The notes: a model not told the origin generated them from the sequence alone. Shown: positions 1 through 11,153, numbered from the stretch's first letter. The stretch: 64,000 bases of DNA from Circinella umbellata (GCA_025093555.1 JAIWNF010000039.1:186001-250000); one strand, 5' to 3'. Numbers and translations: made by a program.

Positions 1-87
1 TTTTACTTTCACAGAGATTTTGAGGGCTTGAACTTAAGCGGCCTTACAAAACATGATTTGAGAAAGGCTTTTGTTGGTTGTCTGTGA
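1..87 (+). CDS. terminal exon of a gene extending left of the window (partial)
   Basis: The window opens on a pyrimidine-rich stretch ending in a clean 3' splice site (AG at 13-14). The exon from 15 reads, in phase 1, DFEGLNLSGLTKHDLRKAF and a few more residues to a TGA at 85-87. The length, the splice site and the codon use suggest a genuine last exon, but only 24 codons are visible. I do not recognise the family; a transposase C-terminus is one possibility given the TE-rich surroundings. Confidence 0.4.
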   Translation, partial: FYFHRDFEGLNLSGLTKHDLRKAFVGCL

Positions 88-1286
88 TAAAGAAGTTATA
101 TAAAGTAGCTTGTTTATAAGACAACAACTGTTACAATTTCTTTTGAAAAATCAAGGAAACTTTGAAGCTCCACTTCAGTACCAACATTGATTGTATCTAT
201 AGTACTCACATATTTTTTCTTTAGTGATTACTCTTATTACAAAAGATGTCAAAGAAATATTAACTGTATAATATGAAGCAAATTACATAGTCACTAAAAA
301 TAGCTTATTGATCAATCATTTATTTATTATTATTTTTTGCTAAACTTTTTACCAGTTTTTCCTCCGACATGGTGCCTCGATAATTTCATTCCATCGTTAA
401 TTTCACAAAATAGCTAAAAATGAAGTACATGAAATTAACGGGGATCTACTGTATAAGAAATAGAAAAAATTATTTTTCAACAGATAATTGAGAAATATTT
501 TAATCAATAATAATCATATCTTTTTATTTTCATTATAAAGATTTTTTATTTATTTATTTTTATTTACTAAGCCGGTAGTTAAAAATAAGAAAAGAGTTTA
601 CAACTTTTGTAATCATAGTGATCGTCATAACCATTACCAACCATGATCGAGTATAAGATCGTAATATAATTATCAATTCGCATCAATATATATTCATAAC
701 GTGCGGCGTAGCGAATTAAGGATTTTTGTGTTACATAGTCTATTTTTGTAGCTACTTTAAATAATTCCCATTGGGAACTGGTTGAAAATGGAGAGGGGTC
801 AATAAAATTTTATCCTATATACAAAATAGAAAAAGGAATGGGAATACAAATAAAGGAAAGGAAAAGAGATAAAAAGTAAAAAGAATGATAGAGGGATATA
901 TAGTGAATAAAATTGAGAGTTAAAAATATGCCAATGGTTGAAGAAAAAATAATAATATATGGTGACGCGTGAAAAAAAAGAAAACAAAAAGAAAATTCAT
1001 AATGAAGTGCAAAGATTAATTGATGCTGTGTTATATATATATATATTGGATTGTTTTGATGTATATTGTTGTATGCAAATGCGTAAATTGTGTGTAAATG
1101 TGTTTGTTGCGTAAATATATTTTTGCATGTAAATGACTGTTGTGTTTAAATGTGTGTGTTGCGTTTAAATGATACTGCTGCGTGTAAAATATGTGCAGGT
1201 GTACCCGATATGTGTAAATGTGTGTGGAAGTGTATATATGTATATGTGTATCAATGTACATAAAGAAAAAAAACAGAGAATTGATA
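88..1286. other. AT-rich intergenic region, no gene seen
   Basis: No supported gene. Around 365-450 there are two imperfectly inverted halves with the core TTAATTTCA; the right end reads ttaacggggatctactgta, and a similar end (ttaacggggttcctctgta) occurs at about 28031-28051, so this looks like a worn MITE end. At 1031-1260 there is a degenerate TGTGTAAATG-type short repeat, probably the 3' flank of the minus-strand WWE gene. Confidence 0.5.
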
Positions 1287-1560
1287 TTACACGCCAGTTC
1301 GTGCAATTGGTATTCTAGTAGAAAATTGCTGTACGTAAAGACCAGGACCATTGACATAGACGACTCCTTGCAATGATGGAACATAAACATTCGCGGAAGA
1401 ACCACGTCGCCAAAGGTGTTCTATAGAGTAGTTCGTCTGTTGATCGAAAGCTAATCTTTTGTATTAATTATAAGAGTATAATAAAAAGACACTTCTTATA
1501 TACATAGATATACTTACGAATCCATACGGTTCCTGCTTGATATACCCATTGAAAGCTCAT
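1287..1560 (-). CDS. small single-domain WWE-like protein, 68 aa
   Basis: Two exons on the minus strand: 1560-1518 and 1450-1287, with a GTAAGT donor and an ATTAG acceptor. Translation gives a 68-aa protein starting MSFQWVYQAGTVWIPFD, then IEHLWRRG, and a central VYVPSLQGVVYVNG. The W-x-x-Q-x-G-x-x-W-x-P-F-D opening, the I-E-x-L-W helix and the tyrosine-rich strands match the pattern of a WWE domain, a fold that elsewhere binds poly- or iso-ADP-ribose and sits in E3 ligases and PARPs. Here the domain would be the whole protein, so it could act as a free reader or adaptor. Fold assignment is from pattern only. The single-frame reading of this locus (1031-1405) is a shadow produced by ignoring the intron. 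Confidence 0.7.
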
Positions 1561-4500
1561 ACTGTGATGGAAAATAGTATACGGGTGTAATGTATAATAA
1601 AACAAAGAAGACAGAAAGTGAGCGCGAATTTAATGACAATCAATTAATGTTTGTTGTCGTTAAAAAGAAAAACATAGGCCCTTTTTATACTCTCGAAAAA
1701 TATATTTATATTTATTTTTACATGAAAAGTGATCTTCTTGGTATTCTAAATAAAGTTTGACCCTTAGCCCATTTCTGGGTGCTGGTATTACATACATAAG
1801 TAGCGTATCATGAATTTTTTTTTTGAAACATTTCACTCGAAATCAATGTTATTGTTAGGGATTACCATGCATTTCATTTTTGGTGCTTCAAATAATTCAT
1901 TTTGCTCTTATTGTTATTACTAATGGCACTAGTTTTTTTTAACTCTATAGCTATTTTTATATAATTGATGTCTGAAAAGCAGTGTGTAATTTATTGATCC
2001 ATACATTTTGGCAGTTTGTTTTCTTTTTCCTCTTTTTTTTTGACGTATAGCCTTATTACTACAGAACTATTTCTTAATTATGTAATGTTACGTAAAAAAA
2101 ACATCCTCTTTTATCATCTTTTTGCTTTATCATTGCTTCTTCTTTTTTTTCTTTACCTCTAAAATAAACTAAATAAACCGCAGTGACTTTCTTGTCACTA
2201 TACAATTACGCCAAAGTTAACAACTATATTATTAAAACAAATCTGCAACCGCAGTTAGAAACACTTTTTGAGAGACCGTACAATGTGGTGAGTATGGTAA
2301 TTCCCCAAAAAGCTTACAATGGTTGCTGTCGTCACAATTTTCTCAAAAATGGGTCAAAGACAATGTCACTGTGGCTCCCGTTTTCCGGTGGCGCTATAAA
2401 AAAAGCCTGGTGATTAACTTGTGTAACCTTATAATAATGTTTCCTAAACAGGGAACTCGATAGACGATGCTACCAAAATCAGTATATAAATCTTTACTGT
2501 TATACAAAATGGCATTACCCCTTGTCAACCTGACGATTAGTACCACTTACTACTATTTTTATGAGTACGTACTATATTGTCGATACTAAAACGGTCTTAG
2601 TAATCCAAGCATATTATAATCTATATATACTGAACAAAGAAAAACAAAGAACGAATAATATATGCTGCGCCAAACAATTATTTTAAACAAATAAACCAAG
2701 GAATCATATGCCACCCCCATAAATATTATTTGTGTTGTTATGATATTAGGTATTCTACTTTTTTATGAGCTTATACATAATCTCTCAATCCTTGGTTTTC
2801 TGTATAATACAAGACGGCATTATAGTATTGTTCTATTAAATTAAAATTGCCAAGTTATTTTCTGCCATAGCCACTCTGATCGTTCTCCTTAAGTTATTGC
2901 ACGATCGGTTATTTTGATTTAATTGACATATTGGGCACTACATTCCAAAAATGGATAGGCTTGAAAATGCTTGAATAGGAAGGTTGTTGTGCAACAATCG
3001 AATTTTTTATGCAGTGTACAAATGCTTAAAAATGTTGTCAATACTCGATATGAATAATAGGTCGCATAATAGCAACAATAAAACAAAAATTTCAAAGTCT
3101 ACATATGTCTATACAATGTGAGATTGCAAGCAATGTAATATATTATAAACTGTTACAAATATTATTTATATAACAAGACTGAAATGATGTAGTAATAGGC
3201 ATACGTAATATTAAACAGTTATGCTTGCTGCGAATAATGACAGCTATAGTAGCATGGTAGATTTGTTTCCAGAAACAAAACCATCATGAGCGTAAGTAGT
3301 AATATATTATATTACAGTATTAGGATCAATGATTCAAAAACTAACTAGGATTTTTATTTTCTTCTCCATATTACGACGCTTGCTATAATAAGCAATGGAA
3401 TTTACATACAACATATGAGATAGTCAATGAGCATATATGAATCATCATTAATGTCAAGGTGTCGCAGTAGCTCCTTTATACAAAATCATTTGACATATCA
3501 ATGTCCAGATTTTATTATTACATCACGAGCACTTGATCCAGTATACATCATAAATCGGAGACTTGCAGAAGAAGGAATGTTGAAGTTGGATATGTTCTGT
3601 TTAGTAATATTGGATGTCAAAACATTTATTTAGGAAATAAAAGTGTACCAGCATCAGGACCCAATAATTGTGGTTGTGGCGCATGGGCCATTTTTTGTAA
3701 TTACTGAGCCACCCCAGCATAATGATCATAATGATAAACAATAAAATTATAATGGTTGAAGGTGTTTCATCGGATTGTGAGGTGTGCGACCTATTACTAA
3801 AATAGAACCTATTTGTGCCACTCCCAAAATTGTAAACCGTCTTACCATTTATTTGCAAATATACTCTTTTATTCTCCCAATTTTATAAATGTGGCTAGTG
3901 AAGTGAATGTTCTGTTTTTGCTTCAACTGGAGATAAAATAAAAGTCTGCATCACTAGTCTGTTATTATATAAATTAGATCGGATTTATTCATGCATAAAA
4001 TATTCCACATCTGTCACTGTTCGAGAAGGATGTCGAATTCATCCAATTATCACATCATCATAACATCATTTTTCAATGACCCATTTGGTCTAGCATAATA
4101 GAATGGGTTTTAATAACAGCGTGTAACGTTATTATTGATATACTACCGACTGCACCAGGAATCTACCCCGCCCTTTGCCTCACTTCTTGGAAGGAAGCTT
4201 TTTGTTTATGTAGTTATTGATAAAAGAAGACAGATCGGGACTGGTTTATTTCGTCTACTTGGCGGTTTGCCTTTTGTAACACTTGCTAGAATAAACAGTA
4301 AATGGGGCTTTGTTGAAGTGTAGTACGAAGGAAATAAACAAGTGAGTACAAAAACAAAAATAACTATGTGGCGCTTCCAAAATTTTTACTTATTCCGTCT
4401 CACTCCATCATTCCTCGATTTGTCATACGTCAAACCAGCTCCTTTTCTCAAATCACTTTTTTATATGTGGAAAAGAAATATCGTGCGCGTATATATTGAC

Positions 4501-4603
4501 TGGGATTAGGGTATATAATAGTGAAATAAAGTTACAAGATAGATTAATTATAGAAAAATTACTACTACAACTACAACTACTATTTTTAGTGTTATTACTA
4601 TTG
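1561..4603. other. gene-poor AT-rich region with coding-like relics and worn TIRs
   Basis: No gene I can support. Short plus-strand open frames at 2183-2413, 3427-3633 and 4135-4323 have partly protein-like composition but no visible splice structure. At about 3671 the string tggttgtggcgcatg recurs at about 20099. At 3813-3842 (gccactcccaaaattgtaaa) and 4366-4390 (gtggcgcttccaaaattttt) there are sequences resembling the terminal inverted repeat of the Tc1/mariner element at 14.8 kb, suggesting relics of related elements. Confidence 0.45.
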
Positions 4604-4936
4604 CTATAGACAATAGGGCATAAAGGGTGCCTGTTTATATGAAACCGATAGATCATCAACAAGTTTAATTAATTCGTTAGAATCAACTTGTTGGTCATTC
4701 TTGTCATTCTTTTTAATTACTTTAATCTTATTTGTTGAATTCGATACATTGTCATGGAAAAGCGTTAATTGAGTCATCTGATCAGCAATAAGATCAACAT
4801 TACCATCGTTATTGTTTGTCGTTTTATTATATAATATTTGGTGTTGTTTCTGTTGTTGTAATGATGGTAATGATAAACTATTACTTTTGTTTTTATCACT
4901 GTCAACACAGATGTCTTGTTTGATTAATTTGCTCAT
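4604..4936 (-). CDS. hypothetical protein, 110 aa
   Basis: Single open frame beginning MSKLIKQDICVDSDKNK and ending APFMPYCL. It is polar, Asn/Gln/Lys-rich in the middle (QQQKQHQ, NNNDGN), with a possible amphipathic helix near the C-terminus (ELIKLVDDLSVSY). TATATT lies about 25-40 bp upstream of the start. No domain is recognised. The asparagine and glutamine richness resembles other genes here (for example 31.2 kb), which supports a real gene, but a 5' exon fragment or chance frame cannot be excluded. Confidence 0.4.
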   Translation of the reverse strand: MSKLIKQDICVDSDKNKSNSLSLPSLQQQKQHQILYNKTTNNNDGNVDLIADQMTQLTLFHDNVSNSTNKIKVIKKNDKNDQQVDSNELIKLVDDLSVSYKQAPFMPYCL

Positions 4937-5881
4937 TTCGAAATAATGGTAACATAGAGTAATATATTTTTTTCCCTATAAAAAAAAGAAGGTGATGGAA
5001 AAACATGTGGTTTTTCTTTTGAGATTCAGCTATTCCTAAAACTGACATGTTTCAAACCAGGGTGGATGCATAATTATTAGCTTCAGAAAGATGATATTGT
5101 AGCCCTAGCCATATATAGCTGCTTTCTCCAATAGTGCTAATTGATGTCCCTAATGTTAAAGTTTGATTGTGGTCATTTTTTGGTGGTTGTTATCAATTGT
5201 CATTATCGTGAAAGATTAATTATGTATAAAAATATGTTTACTTCCACCTGTTTTTGTTAATCATGTTAATTGATGTAGATTCTATAACCTGTTTAAACAA
5301 CCCACCACTCATTATTGTATATAATATATCTATATATCCTATTTATGGAACCAATTGATATAACGATATAAAAATAGACTTATTTTCACGATATTACTTT
5401 GTTTTTAAAGAAAGTGGCTATGAATACATACAAAAGAACGCTATGAAAGTAATTAGATACCATTATAAAACAGTAGCAATATGTACAGAAGTAATATCTC
5501 TTTGTCCCATATTACACAAACGACAATGTCGAAAATCATACCCAAATATAGAAGAAAATATAACTCAATTTTAAAAAGGAAATTGTGTACGTAAAACCCA
5601 ATTAACAAAATCCTCGCGCCACCAAACTAAAATAAAGAATAAAAAAGAATATACGATGATTAAGCCAAGTATATATATCTCAGATCTATAAAAATAGTAT
5701 TCTTTTCGAGAATAATGGCTAATTCATACTGAATAACGTTTAATTTAGAGTGCCGGACTCTCTTACTCTTCGTTCACAAGAAATAATTAATTGAAATCTC
5801 AAATGATTTACCTATTTTTAAAATATTATTCGGTCATTAAAATTACACTATTATAAATAATAAGCTTTAGGTTTTTGATGT
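4937..5881. other. AT-rich intergenic region
   Basis: I see no gene, RNA or clear repeat here; the sequence is uniformly AT-rich with many short stops in all frames. Confidence 0.5.
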
Positions 5882-6181
5882 TTATCTTAATACGTTACCA
5901 TAATTATATAATTTGTTGAATAGCATTGATGCTATGATGTATTCTTTACAGTTTTTAAATAAAGCAAGTGGCTTTGAATTGAACAAGTACTGCACAGTGG
6001 AGTAAGTTGCAGGTAACGTGTCATGATAATTCATAATAATATTTGCATGCATAGGCCATTCTATCATAATGGCAAGAAGTGTTCTTTTTAATATTGCTTT
6101 AATTGTATATTTATTCGTTGTACTGATGACACGAGATATAAATGACAAGCCAAGCATTCGGTATTTTGGAAAAACGAACAC
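5882..6181 (-). CDS. coding-like open frame, 99 aa, possibly part of a decayed gene
   Basis: The frame reads MFVFPKYRMLGLSFISRV at the N-terminus and contains a hydrophobic/aromatic-rich body. Amino-acid mixture is protein-like (few homopolymers), but no splice sites, domain or homologue are recognised. It lies downstream, on the same strand, of the decayed gene at 6755-7873 and might be a further exon or relic of it. Confidence 0.2.
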   Translation of the reverse strand: MFVFPKYRMLGLSFISRVISTTNKYTIKAILKRTLLAIMIEWPMHANIIMNYHDTLPATYSTVQYLFNSKPLALFKNCKEYIIASMLFNKLYNYGNVLR

Positions 6182-6484
6182 AATATTAAATTATTTCTTT
6201 TTAAAAATAGATTAAAGTTTTTATATTCATTAAAGTGTAAGACTGTTGTGGCCAGGGCCTATACATAATACATAGCGGTCGGATCCTTGTGGTACATGAG
6301 TATAGAAATATTATATATAGTAAACATTAAAAGCCCTAATAAGGAAAAAAAAGCTTGGTTAATGTGGTATAGAAAAAAAAAGTTTTATAGAAAGGAGCAT
6401 AGTTAAACAAAAAGAGAAGAGACGATAATAAGGGAAGAACGTAGTTCCCTAGATAAAAATTAACTTAAAATAAGTCTTAGGTGT

Positions 6485-6674
6485 TTCTAGCTGCTTGTGA
6501 ACCGTGAAATAATGGGAAATTCAATGCATTTTTTGGAGCCAATTTGTTTTCGTCGAACTATTTCTCAGGATCACTTAGTCTATTTATTTTGCGAAGAATA
6601 TGCGAGCTGGTCATACTTGTTTCCATTTTCCGAGTTATACTTTAATATGGTAGCTTATACATAATGTAATCAAT
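6485..6674 (+). other. short plus-strand open frame (50 aa) in otherwise non-coding DNA
   Basis: An ATG at 6512 opens a 50-residue frame beginning MGNSMHFLEPICFRR, ending about 6664. Composition is protein-like and the MGNS start resembles a myristoylation signal, but there is no supporting splice site or homologue. Could be chance. Confidence 0.15.
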
Positions 6675-6754
6675 TACTTGGAGGTTATGATAGAGAGCCA
6701 TAATAGTACCCAATTCTCCAAGTAACTAATTGAAAAGTAGGGTTGAAATTGGAA

Positions 6755-7873
6755 TTAGTAGTTGATATTTGTAGCTGTAAATGATTTCTGCACAGCGACA
6801 GTTTTGAGTGGATAAGATGGCGACCAGTGTATATTTCGTTTGACTAATTGATAATGATCACGCGAGAAGACAGGTATATATAATGAAACCGCGTCAATAA
6901 CTAGTGTTGTTGGAAAACAACTAATTGTTTTACGTTTGTTTCCCCGTGATGAGTATTCTTTATTGCGTTTTGTTTTATTATGCATTTGACAGTATTCTTG
7001 GGTTGGAGTGAAGTGAGGTATATTTGTATAATATAGAATATTACAACAAATCGAATTCTATAAAGCAAAGCCTTTTTCATATTGAAATCGAAGAACAAAT
7101 ATTTAGCGCTGATGCTTTTGAAGAAGGAGGTGATCAAGTAGGCGTTAAATACGTAACCACTATTGTGTGATGATAATAAGAATGATAATGTTAAACTTCA
7201 AATTGTTATTCTTGGTGGTAATCAAAGTCCATCTTCTTTATAAGATGGTACTATCTCCATGGACAAAAAGAATTGACGATTATTGCTGTTGTCGTTCTTG
7301 TTTTTTACTGGGCAGTCCTTTCCAACAGATAATTTAATTGGTAATGATGCCAATGGCGTATAATACAAAAAACACATCAATTTATAATCAGACTGAAATA
7401 TATTCGCCTTGGTATATTTATAAACTTTTTTTATAATGATCTATAATCGGGAAGCTAATGAAGATAAGGTATATGATATAACCACAATATGTTCGATATA
7501 ATAATCTGGACTTTCTTTTTTACCCGTACGATTCAATTTAAGTACTTTGCTATGGCTAACGTAAATATATGTATTCTCCAGGGATAAGAAGATGTATACT
7601 GACTTTCTGTAATTGATTGCAGATTCTAATGGGTCGATGTTGGTAACACCATGTGGGTACTTTTATGAGCTTTCTATCTACCATCTACTATTTGATTACA
7701 GTAATGATGGTATTTTGTTTTCGTATATATTGCTGTTCAAACAGCCTGTATAACATGTCCGAGACGTAATCATTTAAATAAGGTGCAATACTTAATGTAA
7801 TGTGTAAGACATGTCTCAAGGCAACAGATTGATGATCAATTGTCATATGATATTGACACCATTTAGAGTACAT
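6755..7873 (-). pseudogene. decayed protein-coding gene of unknown family
   Basis: Reading the minus strand, one frame stays protein-like from about 7663 to about 7050, interrupted only by TAG at 7443-7441, TGA at 7224-7222 and TGA at 7200-7198. The segments include KYPHGVTNIDPLESAINYRK, CFLYYTPLASLPIKLSVGKD and SALNIC-side SISAKYLFFDF. A second frame takes over at about 7060-6755 (RDHYQLVKRNIHWSPSYPLK), implying a frameshift. Upstream, 7873-7688 is open and begins MYSKWCQYHMTIDHQ. All three stops are what C-to-T changes in CAG or CGA codons would give. I do not recognise the protein. An alternative is a functional gene with unusually placed introns, but no good donor/acceptor pairs remove the stops. 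Confidence 0.5.
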
Positions 7874-8451
7874 ATTGTTTCTTTTTTAATCGACATAGGC
7901 ATCGACGTCTTCACTATTTACCAAGACACTTTTTGTGAATGATATATAAAGGCGGACGAGGTAAATTGTTTTGAGAACATGACGTTTGACACAGACTAAA
8001 GAAGAGGAATAACGGAAATATTACACAATTATAAGCAATTTTGATTATCTTACAATGAAAGGCTCGAGCAAGGCCAAGTAGTAACTAATCGCATTTCAAA
8101 TTCAAAACAACTTGTATTTATTTGTGATTTTTCTATGCCCTATTTGTACTTTTTACTCTTTTCTCTTTTATTGTTATTCTTCTTATTCTTCATCTTTTTC
8201 CCTATTTGTGCACACAGGTCTCGAACAAAAATGTCTGCCAAGGACACTGTGTTCAATAGAGACGTAAAATAAAAACCAACATTTTAATCATCATGCGTAT
8301 TTGTTTGTGACAAAAAAGCTCGTTGTGATGATGATGTATTATTATTGACTATTGGTTATTTGATGTGTTTGTGTTGTTGTTGAATATAAAAGGATATGAT
8401 GACGAGAAATACAACCTCGAGTTACTTCATGGACATCGTGTTTTATCACAT
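7874..8451. other. intergenic; possible short plus-strand exon pair
   Basis: On the plus strand an ATG at about 8231 reads MSAKDTVFNRD before a GTAAAA donor-like site, and 8391-8473 reads KGYDDEKYNLELLHGHR in another frame, but the phases do not join cleanly, so I do not call a gene. Confidence 0.3.
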
Positions 8452-8634
8452 TCAACATCTAACTTCAAATAAAAGTACAAGAGATAGAAGGGTATTGGGG
8501 TAATGAACTGTGCCATCAATGGTTCCACATACAACTGCATCAGCTCGCCCACCATGAAAATATACAGCAGGTTTACGTACTTCAATTAGGTTTCGATCCG
8601 AAATATGAAACACGTATTGTCTTAAGGAGTGTGT
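8452..8634 (-). CDS. probable last exon of an unrecognised gene
   Basis: A strong polypyrimidine tract plus TAG acceptor (minus strand, AG at 8636-8635) precedes a 61-codon open exon that starts in phase 0: THSLRQYVFHISDRNLIEV, then KPAVYFHGGRADAVVCGTID and a hydrophobic tail before TGA at 8454-8452. The exon is clearly protein-like. Upstream exons were not found, because the next sequence on this strand is the C-terminal side of an Imp1-like pseudogene and the two may be unrelated. Function unknown. Confidence 0.4.
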   Translation of the reverse strand, partial: THSLRQYVFHISDRNLIEVRKPAVYFHGGRADAVVCGTIDGTVHYPNTLLSLVLLFEVRC

Positions 8635-9201
8635 CTAAAAAAAAGAAAGGGAAGAAAAAATGATTATTTTATTTATATCTACATAATCAGCCTGCAAAAA
8701 AAAAAAACAAAGAAAAAAGGTACAAGCATTATTCGGAGTAGTTTCAGAAGGATCGACTCAACTCCGTAGCTCCATTAATAAAAATATAAGGAAACGTGTA
8801 AGTTTACTTTCATATCAATTATGCAAAAAAAAAAAAAGAAGAATCCGCTCGGCTTAAAAAATAATCTATAATGGGGTTTCCATTATATTCATACAGGCTA
8901 AAAATAAGAATAGATAATAAGTAGATGGGTACAGTATGGACACAACATAGAGAGCAAACTTTTGTTTTAATTTTTATCAATTATAGCTTTCAGCAGATAC
9001 TGGAATTAATGCATCAGGAACTAAACGACATTAAGGCCATAATCGTAATCATAAAATAAAATACATAAATAGATTCATACACTGTTAGAAACAATTTCTT
9101 TTAATGCTTGTCTAGTTCTCATAAGTTATTTATCGGTAGTTTTGATGAGTTGCCGTTGTTGTCATGTTGACGAAAGAATAAAGATTATTATAATATTTAC
9201 C

Positions 9202-9900
9202 TTAGCGAATACACGGCCACAGATCAATCCCATAGCAACAGGTCCATGATAACGTGAATCAGTTGAATCACTAAGATTAGCACCAGACAACCAAGCATGT
9301 CCTTCAGGTACCTATTTTGTCATTTATATATACAAACAAATATAAGTAATTTAAATAAGAAAAGTAACCAATATCTCTAACATTTCTTTGGTTTCCCCCG
9401 CACGAAGCCACCGCTTTTCCCCGTTGATACGCTTCCTAATATCTTACATCAATATACTTTTTTTCCTGAGACGTCGGATCAACACATATAAATTGTATTG
9501 CCAGGCTTTCTATATGGATATTGCAAATAAAAAATGTAAAATGTGTGAGACTCTTAAAATATAGATAATGATAGTAATAATAAGTGATTTTATCAAGCCA
9601 AAAATTCGTTTTAATACTGCTCTTCCAGATGCTGCTGGTGATATACAAACGACTACATCACCCATACGATATCCTCGAAAATGAGGTGTAATATGTTCAA
9701 CACCTACAATCTATTTATAATAATAATTATCAAGAAAAGCTATTTCAAAGAAAAAAACAAGGAATATACGTTTTTTGTTCTATACCCTTCCAGAAATGTC
9801 AAACGTTGGCAGCATAGATGAACCCATACACTAACAAAAAAAGACAATAAAAAACAAAAAACAAAAAACATAATGTCATTAGCTTAAATAATATGATAGG

Positions 9901-9956
<56 letters not shown>

Positions 9957-10100
9957 CCAAAAAAATAAGATAAAAAAGGCTGAAAGATGGGAAGGAAATA
10001 GACACCCGTATACAGCTTTCACAATGATAATATATTGGGTCACTTACCAAGATTGCTTCGGCTATATATTGATTGAAAACATGAGCAAAAACCATGAATT
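9202..10100 (-). pseudogene. Imp1-like mitochondrial inner membrane protease, disrupted
   Basis: Five exon blocks on the minus strand match the S26 peptidase Imp1: (ends 10048) ALQFMVFAHVFNQYIAEAIL; 9830-9786 with the catalytic serine in GSSMLPTFD; 9710-9594 RMGDVVVCISP and the lysine in AVLKRIFGL; 9505-9448 PGN..CVDPTSQ; 9311-9202 VPEGHAWLSGAN, STDSRYHGPVAMGLI. In the living family this enzyme cleaves sorting signals of intermembrane-space proteins. Lesions: the donor after GGCTTG is ATAAAA instead of GTAAAA (9593); about 4 extra bases (TATA-type, near 9487-9490) shift the frame between PGNTI and CVDPT; the usual SGDN motif is SGAN; the only upstream ATG is out of frame across a G run (about 10123-10135). 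Intron 1 carries a (TA)n(TG)n microsatellite. A working copy must be elsewhere. Confidence 0.75.
9901..9956. repeat. (TA)n(TG)n dinucleotide microsatellite
   Basis: About 26 bp of TA followed by about 30 bp of TG, inside intron 1 of the Imp1-like pseudogene. The open frames over it on both strands are low-complexity artefacts. Confidence 0.9.
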
Positions 10101-10123
10101 GAAGGGCATACGTTGCTCCTCTT

Positions 10124-10774
10124 AATATCCCCCCACCATTTTGCCGGAAATATTGGAATGGAAATTATAAAGATCAAAGGGGTGAAAAAAAATAGCTCAA
10201 TTTTTTTTATTGATATTAGAATACTATTACGTAAGGTAAGACCTTGTATCTTTACCCTAATATAATATGATATGTCCACCTTTTTTTTATTCGTGGGCAT
10301 CCATTCTCACGAACCTAATAGAAAAAGGCAGTTGATATTCTTTTAATCGACTCACTACTTACAAAAACCTCATACATTTATATTGTTACCAATGAACTGT
10401 CGACTCAATCTAGGCACACACATCCACAGAGAGAGAAAGATATAGTTAGTAAATATTTAAAGTTAAATAAGATTTTTTAATTGTTAAACATATCCATCTA
10501 TCAAGATCGACAACCCATATGGTGGTGATTCACTTGAATAACTCTTGATACAATACGCGGCTCTATCAATATATCATAAGCCAATTAGTTATCATAAATA
10601 ATTTATACTTCTGTTCAAAGAAGTTATTAGCCCACCTCCCACTTCATCCTCATCCAATTCTTATCGTATTTTTTTTATTTTCATATTTACGTCGTCACTA
10701 ATGTATCTATTTGGCTTTTAGTCAAGAAAAAAAGTCCTGTAGAATATATCAAACATACAGCTTGAATGATTAAG
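10124..10774. other. intergenic AT-rich region
   Basis: No gene seen. Contains poly-A/T runs and the presumed promoter side of the former Imp1-like gene. Confidence 0.5.
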
Positions 10775-11014
10775 TCGCAGACTGAGCGAACATCAAGCCT
10801 ACTCGCGGAACCGAGCGAACATCAGGCCCGCTTAGAATAAAAAAATAAAGTTACAGACTGAGCGAGCATCAAGTCGACTTGAAATAAAAGGAAATCGCAG
10901 ACTGAGCGAACATCAAGTCTACTCGCGGAACCGAGCGAACATCAAGCCCGCTTTAAATAAAAAAAAAGCTGTAGATTGAGCGACCCATCAAGCCTACTTG
11001 AAATATAAGGAAAT
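10775..11014. repeat. two-copy 120-bp tandem repeat with six internal GAGCGAACATCAAG motifs
   Basis: Copy 1 is 10775-10894 and copy 2 is 10895-11014; they align at exactly 120 bp offset. Each copy is itself three degenerate units, each built on ctgagcgaacatcaagcct-like sequence (variants gagcgagcatcaag and gagcgacccatcaag). The repeat is much more GC-rich than its surroundings. It lies just outside the left inverted repeat of the MULE at 11.1-14.2 kb. Confidence 0.85.
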
Positions 11015-11153
11015 GCGGAATAAACCAGATTATACCCCAATATGAAATAAATCGAATATAGAAAGTTACCTAAAAAAATAAAGCTACATATTAGAATTTT
11101 TATAATCGTCAAAAATAAAATATTTGTTCATTACTCTGGGAATGGAGCAAGAC

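Noticed and set aside
1031..1405. 124-aa minus-strand open frame
   Set aside because: It is a frame shadow of exon 2 of the WWE-like gene; the spliced reading gives a coherent domain.
9799..10125. Open frames on both strands rich in HTHTHT and VCVCVC
   Set aside because: They are translations of the TA/TG microsatellite inside an Imp1 intron.
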